NCBI GenBank assembly: GCA_003050645.1
Contig: PEBX01000003.1
Span: forward strand, 1 to 64,000
Length of the DNA: 64,000 nt
Source: Candidatus Carbonibacillus altaicus
GTDB lineage: Bacteria; Bacillota; Bacilli; Thermicanales; DSM-22653
Direction of reading: 5' to 3'
Shown one piece after another: positions 1 to 8,616 of this stretch (position 1 is the first letter of the stretch; the number at the start of each line of letters is the position of its first letter). The position numbers and the translations under genes are program-made. Under the pieces are notes generated by a model that saw only the letters and a program-made list of their open reading frames with translations, did no database searches and was not told the DNA's origin.

Positions 1-77
1 TCCCATCGTTCTCACCCCATCAACAGGAACGATTGTCGACGGCTGAACTAAGCGTTCTAGCATCGTTCTTCTGTCTG

Positions 78-118
78 ATCCTATCCACAGCTTGGACACA
101 CGGAAGATAGGATTTTTT
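78..118 (+). terminator. possible Rho-independent terminator
   Basis: An 8-base perfect stem (ATCCTATC at 78-85 with GATAGGAT at 106-113) runs straight into six T residues on the plus strand. The 20-base loop is large, so this is only a plausible terminator for a plus-strand gene lying mostly to the left of the window. Confidence 0.35.
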
Positions 119-488
119 AATGAATTCGGGGGCATCCCCGGCGACTCAAGCTGCCGGAGATTTAGGTACGTGGACCGTGTACCATTCTGCAAAAGCAACA
201 GATGTAAAACAATAAAAAAACCATATCAAAAAACTACATAAAAAAGTAATAAAACAAGGACTGACTTACGTTTGATCATCTCAATAAAAACTACTTATTT
301 TATTTATTAAAAGTCATTAAAACTATAACAAACACTCCCGCAACTGTCAATATCTCGTCATCAGATGCGCTTATTCTTTTATTCGGTACGATATTGCAAT
401 TTTAAATGCGCTCACCAGGACAAATTCCATGAACGCCTAACGGAATGTAGAGTTAACCAATAGAGGCAGTTCAACTTTCATGCATATT

Positions 489-521
489 TTAACCATGTCT
501 TAACACACGACATGCTATAAT
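489..521 (+). promoter_or_regulatory. promoter with PhoP-box-like direct repeat
   Basis: A perfect TATAAT lies at 516-521 with an upstream TG (513-514), an extended -10. Just before it are two 6-base half sites, TTAACC (489-494) and TTAACA (500-505), separated by 5 bases. This 6-5-6 arrangement matches the direct repeats bound by OmpR/PhoB-type regulators, and PhoP of Bacillus uses TTAACA-like hexamers. There is no good -35 box, as expected for an activator-dependent promoter. It faces the histidine kinase remnant at 537. A CATGTC/GACATG inverted repeat (494-499, 509-514) overlaps it. Regulator identity is inference. Confidence 0.45.
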
Positions 522-536
522 GCACTTTGAGAACTT

Positions 537-950
537 ATGTGTTTTCTGGTAGACTCTCATTACGTCGAATACTCCGGATACGTCGGATTGATCTCTTTTT
601 TGACGGTTGCGATAGCTACACTCATCGGTGCAATCGGCGCCTACGTGTTAAGTGTTCGATCACTCAGTCCGGTCAAAAAGTTATCAGAGACGGTCCGCTT
701 GATGCATATCGGTACCTTAGACAAACGTCTACCCGTTGAAGGACCTCTGGACGAAGTGCGCGTCCTGGCCGAATCGTTTAACGCGCTTTTGACACGCCAG
801 GAACGATCGTTTCAACAACAAAGCGAGTTCGTCGCCGCCACGGCCCACGAACTACGCACACCGCTCGCCACCCTTCGCTCCTTGCTGGATGAACAGGCGG
901 CAGGATGCGATTCATTTACAACACGCAGTCACCGCTGCAAAATAATGTAA
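537..950 (+). pseudogene. truncated sensor histidine kinase (HAMP and H-box only)
   Basis: The 137-codon frame encodes one membrane helix (about residues 15-40), a HAMP linker (about 40-95) and the start of a HisKA dimerisation domain with H-box HELRTP (His104, the expected phosphorylation site). A sensor kinase of this class normally starts with another helix and an extracellular sensor domain, and ends with an ATP-binding domain carrying N, G1 and G2 boxes. Both ends are missing. An in-frame TGA (528-530) precedes the first ATG and no Shine-Dalgarno is seen. After residue 118 the protein stops resembling HisKA, and another frame reads more plausibly for some 15 codons, suggesting a frameshift before the truncation. 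It ends 5 bases from the stop of the convergent ligase gene. It cannot phosphorylate itself. Confidence 0.75.
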
Positions 951-955
951 TATCC

Positions 956-2956
956 TCACTTACCTTTCAAGGATGGTAAATAACGTAACGCATGTGCATT
1001 GTCGATCGACGATACATCGCCAGTGTCCTGCCCTAAGTAAACACTCCGTAAGATACGACGCATAATCTTACCATTTCTCGTCTTTGGCAGCTCCGGTACC
1101 AGGTAGACCGCATAAGGGGTCAAAGATTTCCCCAGGCGTTCACCAACCCAATCCTTTAAGTCTTGTTCTAACATGCTTGTGGACGGATCACTGTGTAAAC
1201 TTAAACGCGCGTCTTTTTGTTGTATATCGTCTGAATGAAGTACGACAAAACAAACTGCAACCTCGCCTTTTACTTCATGAGGCACACCGATTACGGCAGC
1301 CTCTTTAACCGAAGGATGCAAGGTTAATACCGACTCTATCTCACCCGGACCGATGCGTTTTCCCGCTATGTTCAACGTATCATCTGAGCGACCAAGAATA
1401 TAAAAAAATCCTTCTTTATCTTTTTTCACCCAGTCACCATGAACCCATACGCCGGGCCAGCGCGACCAGTACGTCTCTTCATAACGTTTCGCCTCCTCCC
1501 AAAAACCTTTCGTTTGCCCTACCCACGGTTTTTTAATGATGAGCTCACCCACAGTGTCTTCGACGTGTTCCCCTTTTTCGTTCCATACTTCTGCAGCCAT
1601 TCCTGGTAAAGGCGAATTAAAGCCTGCTACCGATATCGGCTTCAACAAAACATTTCCCAAAATCCCACCAGAAATCTCGGTCCCTCCGGAGTAATTAAAG
1701 ATGGGCGTTTTTCTTTTTCCAATGCGCTCAAATAACCATTCCCAGGACTTAGGGTCCCAAGGTTCTCCAGTCGAAGCCAGGACTCGTAACTGAGGCAAGG
1801 AAATAGAACCATCATTTAACTCCGCATGCACCATGAGAGAACGGATAAGGGTAGGAGACATCCCCCAGTGGGTGATAGCATGCTCCTGTAATAATGTTAT
1901 TATTCTTTTTGGTTCAGGATAGTCGACGACCCCATCATATAAAAACATCGTAGCGCCATTCATAAGTGCCGCAAAAACAACAAAAGGTCCCATCATCCAA
2001 CCCATATCCGTTATCCAAAATAGTCTATCCTTTTCTCTGATGTCCATCCCAAAGGCAGCATCACTCGCTGCTTTAATCGGGAATCCTGCATGTGTATGCA
2101 CAGCGCCTTTAGGTCGTCCGGTCGTCCCGGACGTATAAATAATCATAAAAGGATCATCGCTGTACATGGTTCTAGGTTCACCTAAATCATGGTGAGGTCG
2201 TTTCTCATGGAACTTCACCCAATCCTGCCAGTTCACATCCCTCTCATCATCCCAGGGAACATCAAGATTTAAATAAGGCACAACAATCATTTTTTCCACT
2301 GCATGTTTAGTGATCATCAAAGCAGCATCCGCTTGTTCTTTCATCCTGATCGTTTTCCCTCGTCGAAAGAATCCATCAGCTGTAATGAAAAAGCGCGCCC
2401 GGCTGGACTGAAGACGCGTGGCGATCGCTTCTTTCCCATACCCGGAAAACATCGGTACGGCAATCGCCCCAACATACGCTACAGCAAGAAAAGCGACAAC
2501 GGTTTCAGGTATCATCGGTAAGTAAAGTGCGATGCGATCGCCGGGCTCAACCCCTAATTTAACAAAACCAGAAGCCACTCTTTGAACATATGAGGATAAC
2601 TCTTCATAAGTAAGCTGCCTTTGGTCCCCATTTTCTCCTTCCCATAGGATCGCCAGTCTCTTTCGTGTATCCGATTGGGTCAGCCACTGCCCGATCGCGC
2701 TATCGATAAGATTCAATCGCCCGCCTTCAAACCATCTCGGCCAGGCCGGTCCGTCTGTCAAATTTAATACTTTCTCATACGGAAAGCGCCAGCGTATATG
2801 AAGTGCGCGCTCTACTTCCTGCCAAAACCAGGCAATATCTTCGATACTTCTCATATAAAACGATTCATAATCTCTAAAACCGAGCGCTCTGATCCACTGC
2901 CCGAGCCGCGTTTTTTCCCAAATATCATCTGTCGGCTTCCAGACTACCGAATGCAC
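956..2956 (-). CDS. AMP-forming acyl-CoA ligase, probably acetoacetyl-CoA synthetase
   Basis: A 666-residue member of the acetyl-CoA synthetase-like branch of the ANL superfamily, which makes an acyl-AMP from acid and ATP and then the CoA thioester. Seen: an N-terminal ACAS_N-like region (about 30-90), the phosphate-binding loop YTSGTTGRPKG (274-284), ITDMGW and GGTEISGG motifs, the GRSDDTLNIAG hinge, and a C-terminal NGK motif with the catalytic lysine. The start is GTG at 2954-2956 after AGGAGG. It is the last gene of the acetone carboxylase cluster. Acetone carboxylase makes acetoacetate, which must be activated before thiolysis, so acetoacetate is the likely substrate. That assignment rests on context; acetate or propionate cannot be excluded. 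No terminator follows it; the kinase remnant begins at once. Confidence 0.8.
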   Translation of the reverse strand: MHSVVWKPTDDIWEKTRLGQWIRALGFRDYESFYMRSIEDIAWFWQEVERALHIRWRFPYEKVLNLTDGPAWPRWFEGGRLNLIDSAIGQWLTQSDTRKRLAILWEGENGDQRQLTYEELSSYVQRVASGFVKLGVEPGDRIALYLPMIPETVVAFLAVAYVGAIAVPMFSGYGKEAIATRLQSSRARFFITADGFFRRGKTIRMKEQADAALMITKHAVEKMIVVPYLNLDVPWDDERDVNWQDWVKFHEKRPHHDLGEPRTMYSDDPFMIIYTSGTTGRPKGAVHTHAGFPIKAASDAAFGMDIREKDRLFWITDMGWMMGPFVVFAALMNGATMFLYDGVVDYPEPKRIITLLQEHAITHWGMSPTLIRSLMVHAELNDGSISLPQLRVLASTGEPWDPKSWEWLFERIGKRKTPIFNYSGGTEISGGILGNVLLKPISVAGFNSPLPGMAAEVWNEKGEHVEDTVGELIIKKPWVGQTKGFWEEAKRYEETYWSRWPGVWVHGDWVKKDKEGFFYILGRSDDTLNIAGKRIGPGEIESVLTLHPSVKEAAVIGVPHEVKGEVAVCFVVLHSDDIQQKDARLSLHSDPSTSMLEQDLKDWVGERLGKSLTPYAVYLVPELPKTRNGKIMRRILRSVYLGQDTGDVSSIDNAHALRYLPSLKGK

Positions 2957-3024
2957 TTCGCTCCCTCCTAACGATATACGATCTAGACGTATGACTTAAA
3001 ACGATCAGTCTTGTTTGTCATGTC

Positions 3025-3059
3025 GATGAGCGCAATTGTGAGGAACAATTGCGCTCATC
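3025..3059. repeat. 15-bp perfect inverted repeat between acxC and the ligase gene
   Basis: A perfect 15-base stem (3025-3039 with 3045-3059) with a 5-base loop lies in the 120-base gap between acxC and the downstream ligase gene. Neither strand has a T-run directly after the stem (the nearest is 8 bases away on the plus strand), so it is not a classical intrinsic terminator. It may protect or process the mRNA, reduce readthrough, or be a bound operator. Confidence 0.7.
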
Positions 3060-3076
3060 ATATTCATTTTTTGGGG

Positions 3077-3577
3077 CTATTTTTTGGGCTCAGGAACGGG
3101 TATCCCCAGCCATTCTTGATAAAATGCTTCGATATCCGGTTCAAAATCTTTCAGTATAGGATACCAAGGCGTGACATTTTCAACTTCTAATTGAGTACCA
3201 CAATTGGGACAATAATATTCTCTTAGCACCTGCCAGGAAGGATCTGGTGCCATTAACTTCGGATACAGCTCATTTAAAGATTCCTCATCTTCCCTTACAT
3301 AAATCAACGCATACATTTTCCAGTTGTCGTCAGCAGAACAAAATTCATGGCCACAATCACATTTGACGACCCTGCTGCCATCCTTCTTTTGCACGATATA
3401 GAGGTGAAGACCCATAGGGAGCAAAATCGTTTCTGGAAAATGAACGCGTTCTTGTAAAATATCAACATATAATTGAAATCTTTCGGGATCTTTTGGTTGT
3501 GATAACATCCGGTGAAGTGTTTCCCAATCAATCGTACCATCAATCAGTTCCTCGATTTTCTTCCGATCATAAGCCAT
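3077..3577 (-). CDS. acxC: acetone carboxylase gamma subunit
   Basis: A 166-residue protein matching the small gamma subunit of acetone carboxylase, the heterohexameric enzyme that carboxylates acetone to acetoacetate using ATP hydrolysed to AMP. It carries two cysteine clusters (Cys73, Cys75 and Cys80; CPNCG at 123-127) that can form the structural zinc site known in this subunit. The gamma subunit separates true acetone and acetophenone-type carboxylases from two-subunit hydantoinases and oxoprolinases. Start ATG at 3577 follows GGAGGG. It sits 121 bases downstream of acxB; the spacer contains short GATCAT-type tandem repeats. Confidence 0.88.
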   Translation of the reverse strand: MAYDRKKIEELIDGTIDWETLHRMLSQPKDPERFQLYVDILQERVHFPETILLPMGLHLYIVQKKDGSRVVKCDCGHEFCSADDNWKMYALIYVREDEESLNELYPKLMAPDPSWQVLREYYCPNCGTQLEVENVTPWYPILKDFEPDIEAFYQEWLGIPVPEPKK

Positions 3578-3590
3578 ATCGATCCCTCCG

Positions 3591-3627
3591 AATGATCAAA
3601 ATGATAATGATCAAGATGATCAAGATC
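3591..3627. repeat. ATGATCAA-type short tandem repeat
   Basis: Imperfect head-to-tail copies of ATGATCAA and ATGATA, a run of four units containing palindromic TGATCA cores, lie immediately upstream of the acxC ribosome site (minus strand). Nothing else is seen in the 121-base acxB-acxC spacer. Confidence 0.6.
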
Positions 3628-3698
3628 TATCCATCTTCCAAGATGCTCACATATACAAAATACAAAGATGCGTCTACACTGATTTAACTCCCAGCACC

Positions 3699-6017
3699 TT
3701 ATTCTTCAACAAGTACCAATGGTTTGACGTCGGGTAGTTGTTCCACCCCCATTCGATATTTTTGACCAAAGCTCGAGATACCTAGTTCTTCTTCTGTAAG
3801 GCTCCAGCTTTCGGGCAATCCCCAAAAAGCTTTAAATTCTTCATAAAAGCGCGGCCCAACCTGAAAACTGGACGCATACATGTGTTTGACCTGCAACGAG
3901 GCTTCCTTTTTTAAAATCTTAGCCCGCTCCTCTTCCATCCATACTTTGACAGGGCGCCCTCGTTTCAATCGCTCTTGTTTGATCTTTTCTCTATTCTTTT
4001 TAGTTTGCACGGGATCAACTCGCCACGCACCTTGGTCATCTTGATAGATCGAAGCACCGTAAACTTTTTCGGCATAACGTGGGAGCAGGTAACCACCCTG
4101 TAAATCAGCTTCAATTTGCTGTGGCGTACGTTCTAATGGGTCGCCAAAACCAGGACCCCCGCGCAGGTAATTCAAATATAAATCATAATCCTCAAAGATC
4201 GTTTCCGTTGTCATCGTTTGCTTATCCCTTTTAACTTCTAAAGCTTGCATAAAATGTTCGTATTCAGGATGATCGGGATCCGTATCCCCACCTAATGGTA
4301 TGGGCTCTCCTTTTTCAATACGATCTTTAATGTCTGTTTTATGCGCTTCAAAGCGATAACCCGTAGCTGCCGGATATCCTCCCATTAACCCGCCGTCACT
4401 CACCATATAACCATTCCCCATAAAAAACATCGTCCAGTCTTTTGCGCCGTGCACCAGCCTAAGTGTCTCAAACCCACAACCGCCGCGGTATTTTCCATAG
4501 CCGGCGGAATTGGCTTTCACGTTACGTCCAAGGTAAATAAGCGGTTCTGCCAGTTCCCAGATCTCCATATCGCCCATGTCGCCTTCCGGGTTCCAGATCG
4601 CAGCCGCATGATCCAGACCATCTTTTACCGCGCCTGCACCGGTTCCTTCTGCTGCTGCTTCAAAACTATTGACAGCGTGAATCTCATCATATTGATTAAA
4701 CCCTCCACCCTGCAGCCAGTTCGATGTATTCGCATTCCCTGCATTGACTTCTTCTAAATAACCACGCGCAAAATAAGCGCGGCTTAGACTACGCCATATC
4801 GCACTCCAAGCAGAGACGAGAAAATGCCAGGAATAAGAATGCGCTGTCCGGCGATCATCCGGATTCATCCATGTCCCTTTAGGTAAGCGGAATTGTGTTG
4901 CGTAATAGGCGCCATCATTGATTATTTCCGTCGGAATGAGCGTTTGCGTCATCATCACCCAGATGCCGCTGGTAAAGGAAACCGGCTGGGCATTATAGGA
5001 ATGCCAACCCCATCGACTAGAGCCTTCAAAGTCTAAACGCCAAGTTCCATCTGCGCGAATCGTAATTTCATGCGGCGCATGCATAATCGTATTGAGTTTG
5101 GCGTAAGGTGGGACATTCACATCCGGATGATTGTAGCCAACGTCCACGAAAGAAACTGCACGATACTTCCCCGGGATAGTCATGGCCTTAATTCTACGCT
5201 GCAATCCTCTGCGGCCGTCTTCTACCACTTCATATGCAAACTTAAGATAGGTTTCAACCCCTACTTCTTTGACCACATCCAGCACGAGATCGCGGATCAT
5301 ATGCACGCCTGCTATCCTTGTACGCTCATCTAAGAGCCAGTAACGTGTCGTACGAATGGAACGTTGGCTCTCATGCAACCAGTCTTTTAAAGGAACATCA
5401 TTTTCACCTGTTTTACGGCACGTCACCTGATAGCCATCACCAAAACGCTGCACCGGTCCGACCGTCATCGAGCCCGGTCCAACAGCACCCGTATCGATCA
5501 CATGGGTCACACCGCCGACCCAACCGATCAAATGATCTTCCCAGAAAATCGGGACGATCGTATGCACATCGCAAGGATGCACATTTCCTAAAGAACAGTC
5601 ATTATTAGTGAAAATATCGCCTGGCTTAATACCAGGATTTTCTTCCCAACCATTTTCAATCATATATTTAATCGCCGCACCCATAGTACCAACGTGTATG
5701 ATAATCCCTGTCGAGGTCAGCAATGCGTCGCCTGCAGGGTTGTAGAGCGTAAAGGTCAGTTCCCCTTCTTGTTCAACAATCGGTGATGCTGCGATTCGTT
5801 TCGCCGTTTCACGAGCATGCACCACCCCGGCGCGAAGACGCGAAATCATTTTATTGTATAAAATAGGGTCTTTTGTTTTTAAAGAAAAATGCTCTATGCC
5901 AGCATAATGCCCTGTTGCCTTAGTCTGCGTCATCACATGATCGCGGTGCTTTTTAAGCGCTTGATCCCCGAGTTTGACACCTTGAAAATTCTGCTCGATT
6001 GAAAAAGTTTGCGTCAT
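3699..6017 (-). CDS. acxB: acetone carboxylase alpha subunit (HyuB family)
   Basis: A 772-residue HyuB/hydantoinase-B family protein, the length expected for the large alpha subunit of acetone carboxylase. This subunit holds the manganese site where carboxyphosphate-derived CO2 reacts with the acetone enolate. The probable metal triad is visible as His147 and Asp150 (within NVHPCD) and His172 (GGVTHVID); each is offset by three from the His150, Asp153, His175 triad I recall for the Xanthobacter enzyme. Start ATG at 6017 follows AAGGAGG. It lies 85 bases downstream of acxA and is certainly co-transcribed. Two-subunit hydantoinase or acetophenone carboxylase is less likely because of the adjacent gamma subunit and ligase. 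Confidence 0.88.
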   Translation of the reverse strand: MTQTFSIEQNFQGVKLGDQALKKHRDHVMTQTKATGHYAGIEHFSLKTKDPILYNKMISRLRAGVVHARETAKRIAASPIVEQEGELTFTLYNPAGDALLTSTGIIIHVGTMGAAIKYMIENGWEENPGIKPGDIFTNNDCSLGNVHPCDVHTIVPIFWEDHLIGWVGGVTHVIDTGAVGPGSMTVGPVQRFGDGYQVTCRKTGENDVPLKDWLHESQRSIRTTRYWLLDERTRIAGVHMIRDLVLDVVKEVGVETYLKFAYEVVEDGRRGLQRRIKAMTIPGKYRAVSFVDVGYNHPDVNVPPYAKLNTIMHAPHEITIRADGTWRLDFEGSSRWGWHSYNAQPVSFTSGIWVMMTQTLIPTEIINDGAYYATQFRLPKGTWMNPDDRRTAHSYSWHFLVSAWSAIWRSLSRAYFARGYLEEVNAGNANTSNWLQGGGFNQYDEIHAVNSFEAAAEGTGAGAVKDGLDHAAAIWNPEGDMGDMEIWELAEPLIYLGRNVKANSAGYGKYRGGCGFETLRLVHGAKDWTMFFMGNGYMVSDGGLMGGYPAATGYRFEAHKTDIKDRIEKGEPIPLGGDTDPDHPEYEHFMQALEVKRDKQTMTTETIFEDYDLYLNYLRGGPGFGDPLERTPQQIEADLQGGYLLPRYAEKVYGASIYQDDQGAWRVDPVQTKKNREKIKQERLKRGRPVKVWMEEERAKILKKEASLQVKHMYASSFQVGPRFYEEFKAFWGLPESWSLTEEELGISSFGQKYRMGVEQLPDVKPLVLVEE

Positions 6018-6102
6018 TGGACTACCTCCTTAAGTATTGGAATGGTATTCGAATTTTTGATTATCATTTGTATATAATTTTTTTATCCTATTGAGCGTCG
6101 AG

Positions 6103-8250
6103 CTATATGAGATCTTTCTCATGACGCAAATGAAAGAGCCGGTGTTTATCTAAAAACGCAGACCACCCGGGTGGGAGCACAAGCGTGGTCGCTGGCGCCT
6201 CGACGATCGACGGCCCAATGATGACATTGCCAGGATACAAAGAATCCATATCCCAGATCGTAGCATCAACCCATTTTGCCCGGTAATATAAAGCCCTTTG
6301 TCCACGTTTTGCTGATTCGGGCGGGTTTTCTTGCTGCAGGGGTTCATTCGGAATTTTTGGTTTTACCGTTGTGACAAAACCTCTCATAATAACACCAGTG
6401 ACGGTATAGCCGAGCTCAGGACTACGTGCGGAACGAGCATAAACGCGTTCATACGTATTTTCAAAAGCCTCGGTCAAGCGGTCCCAATCTTCTGATTGTG
6501 TCGCCCGAGCAATCGGTGAATCGATCTCTATATCGTTTAATTGGCCGCGATACATCATGCGATAACCGGGGACAAGGACGACGTCTTGCGCCTTGTAACC
6601 ATTTAACTCAAACTCCGCAATGACTTTTTCAGCCAGTTCATTCCAAGCTTCCTGTAAGGTTGAAACAGCCGCCATTTTTGCTTCTGTTGTTGCAGCAAAA
6701 TCAAGATTGATGTCTAAACTTTTATCATAGCGATATTCGAATTCTGCAGCTGCACAACCATAAGCCGAAAAACCGGCGGCCCAAGCTGGAACAACCACGT
6801 CTTCAAAATCAAGTCCCTCCGTATACCCATACGTATGAACAGGACCGGCACCGCCGTATGAAAAACAAACAAATTCAGAAGGATGGTAACCTTTGCCGCT
6901 AATCATCGAACGCAGATGATCGCGCAGGCGCGTATCCAACAGTTCGATGACGCCAGCTGCTGCTTCTTCTACTGTTAGCCCCAAAGGATCGGCAAGTTGC
7001 TCTTTAATGGCTTGACGTGCGCGCTCTTTATTCAACTTGACTTGCCCACCTAAGAAATTATCAGGATTGATATACCCTAACACTACGTGGCAGTCCGATA
7101 CCGTAACCGTATCGACTCCGCTCTCTTCCCAACACACACCGACGCGATAACCCGCGCTGTCCGGACCAATTTTTATGGAGCGCGTATAAGGGTCGATGCG
7201 GACATAACTCCCTGCCCCGGAACCTACGCTATCCATTTGTACGAGTGGTAAGGAAAGAACAAGACGAGCCATATCCGGGTCATGCTGAATGGTAAATTGA
7301 CCTTGAACGATGAGCGCCATATCAAAGCTCGTACCGCCAATATCGGTCGCGGCTATATTTTTATAACCGAGTTCCTCCCCGAGGTTTTTTGTACCAATGA
7401 CACCCCCGATCGGACCTGATACAATCGTCCGGGCCAGTTCTTTTGCTTTCCAGCTAATCGTTCCACCATGACTGGCCATCACGCGCAAATCAAAACGCGC
7501 TCCCAGCGCTTTCAAACGATCGTTCATGCGTACAAGTGTTTTGCGAGAAGGCTCGGCAGCGTAGGCCTCTAGAATCGTCGTATTGGTACGGTGAGATTCT
7601 TTGCGTACGGGGTAATAATCACTGGAAGCAAATACCGGAATATTCAACCCTTTTTTCGTAATTAATTCCTGGGCCAAGTCGCGTACGCGGCGTTCATGTT
7701 GTGGATTTTTGTATGCGTGTAAGAAACTTATGACGATACCTTCAACATGCATTGCCAGTAACCTTTCAATAGCAGCATAAGCTTCTTCTTCTCGTAAAGG
7801 GATGACAATGTTACCAAACATATCGATCCTTTCCGTCACTCCCACCGTTCTTTCACGAGGGACAAGAGGCGGATCATAGCGGTGCGTATTTAAGTGGATC
7901 CGATCTTCATAGGAATAGCCTAAATAAGACTGGATTGCCCGCCCCATTCGGTGAAAATCTTCCATGCCTCGATTGACGATGAGCCCGACTTCTAATCCTT
8001 TTCTCTGAACAACCCGATTTAACATCGATGTTCCTGAATAAACGCCGGTAATCAGTTGTGGAAAAACTTCTTCCACAGTTAGCCCCCATTGCATAAGTGC
8101 ATCTGCCGAAGATTGGATCAACCCTTCCGACTCGTCTTGTGGTGTACTTTGCGCTTTACCGACTACGAAGTTCCCCTCCGTATCCACAAAAAACGTATCT
8201 GTCATGGTCCCACCGGCATCGATGCCTAATACCTGAATCTTACCTGTCAT
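6103..8250 (-). CDS. acxA: acetone carboxylase beta subunit (HyuA family)
   Basis: A 715-residue HyuA/hydantoinase-A family protein, the nucleotide-binding beta subunit that phosphorylates acetone and bicarbonate in acetone carboxylase. ASKHA-type phosphate motifs are seen near the N-terminus (GIDAGGTMTDT, residues 9-19) and in the middle (DIGGTSFDMAL). Start ATG at 8250 is preceded by AAAGGAGG. It is the first gene of a minus-strand operon acxA-acxB-acxC-ligase. It is divergent from the activator gene and has an exact sigma-54 promoter about 80 bases upstream. The order acxR, acxA, acxB, acxC is that of the Xanthobacter acetone cluster. Confidence 0.88.
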   Translation of the reverse strand: MTGKIQVLGIDAGGTMTDTFFVDTEGNFVVGKAQSTPQDESEGLIQSSADALMQWGLTVEEVFPQLITGVYSGTSMLNRVVQRKGLEVGLIVNRGMEDFHRMGRAIQSYLGYSYEDRIHLNTHRYDPPLVPRERTVGVTERIDMFGNIVIPLREEEAYAAIERLLAMHVEGIVISFLHAYKNPQHERRVRDLAQELITKKGLNIPVFASSDYYPVRKESHRTNTTILEAYAAEPSRKTLVRMNDRLKALGARFDLRVMASHGGTISWKAKELARTIVSGPIGGVIGTKNLGEELGYKNIAATDIGGTSFDMALIVQGQFTIQHDPDMARLVLSLPLVQMDSVGSGAGSYVRIDPYTRSIKIGPDSAGYRVGVCWEESGVDTVTVSDCHVVLGYINPDNFLGGQVKLNKERARQAIKEQLADPLGLTVEEAAAGVIELLDTRLRDHLRSMISGKGYHPSEFVCFSYGGAGPVHTYGYTEGLDFEDVVVPAWAAGFSAYGCAAAEFEYRYDKSLDINLDFAATTEAKMAAVSTLQEAWNELAEKVIAEFELNGYKAQDVVLVPGYRMMYRGQLNDIEIDSPIARATQSEDWDRLTEAFENTYERVYARSARSPELGYTVTGVIMRGFVTTVKPKIPNEPLQQENPPESAKRGQRALYYRAKWVDATIWDMDSLYPGNVIIGPSIVEAPATTLVLPPGWSAFLDKHRLFHLRHEKDLI

Positions 8251-8327
8251 TTAAAAACCTCCTTTACTTTAAAATTGATTGACAATATTAACAAAGCCTG
8301 ATGTGACTCTGTTATATATAACTAAGA

Positions 8328-8342
8328 GCAAAAGACGTGCCA
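8328..8342 (-). promoter_or_regulatory. sigma-54 (-24/-12) promoter of acxABC
   Basis: On the minus strand the sequence reads TGGCACGTCTTTTGC, an essentially consensus -24/-12 element: TGGCAC, 5 bases, TTGC, with exactly 10 bases between the GG and GC pairs. The predicted start site is near 8316, giving a leader of about 65 bases before acxA. This fits the divergent gene, which encodes a sigma-54-type AAA+ activator. In Bacillota the sigma factor would be SigL/RpoN, not present in the window. Confidence 0.85.
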
Positions 8343-8492
8343 GATCGTGTTATGTTCAAATATTCGGGTATAATAAAACTAATTATAAATAAAAATGAAA
8401 TAAATCGATCAAAAAAACCTTTTTTTAAGTAAGTGTCTTCCACGATAAACCTCTGCGCTGTTTTAAAAAGAAACATGTTAATGGTGTTTAAC

Positions 8493-8509
8493 TGTATCAA
8501 AATGATACA
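8493..8509. promoter_or_regulatory. 17-bp palindrome, candidate activator upstream site
   Basis: TGTATCAAAATGATACA is a perfect 7-3-7 inverted repeat located about 150 bases upstream of the sigma-54 promoter and 22 bases upstream of the acxR -35 box. Enhancer-binding proteins with Fis-type helix-turn-helix domains bind such palindromes 80-200 bases upstream. The stretch between it and the promoter (about 8345-8430) is AT-rich with A-tracts that could help looping. Binding by AcxR is inference; autoregulation is possible from the position. Confidence 0.6.
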
Positions 8510-8530
8510 CGTCAAAACGTAAACTCACTA

Positions 8531-8559
8531 TTGTCGTATAACACCAATTATGATAGAAT
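8531..8559 (+). promoter_or_regulatory. sigma-A promoter of acxR
   Basis: TTGTCG (8531-8536), a 17-base spacer and TAGAAT (8554-8559), with a TG one base before the -10, form a good sigma-A promoter directed at acxR. The start site would be near 8566, about 50 bases before the ATG. The remaining divergent region holds the two sites listed separately and an AT-rich spacer. Confidence 0.65.
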
Positions 8560-8616
8560 ATTAGAAATACAAGATGCAATGACTGAATACCCTGTAAGCA
8601 GGAGGTGTGATAAATT

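Larger units (their letters stand above)
1..526. other. AT-rich region without a convincing gene
   Basis: No long reading frame is supported here. The first 46 bases could be the tail of a plus-strand gene entering from the left (a frame closing with TGA at 44-46), but the fragment is too short to identify. A 31-codon plus-strand frame at 120-215 looks protein-like in composition but has no ribosome site and no recognisable family. Bases 200-480 are strongly AT-rich. A weak hairpin at 78-118 and a promoter at 489-521 are listed separately. Confidence 0.5.

Noticed and set aside
120-215. 31-codon plus-strand frame near the left edge
   Set aside because: No ribosome site, no recognised family and directly after a terminator-like hairpin; could be a fragment but not supportable as a gene.
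8365-8380. TATAAT-like sequence in the divergent acx region as a second acxR promoter
   Set aside because: No acceptable -35 box and it is about 240 bases from acxR; the promoter at 8531-8559 is far better.
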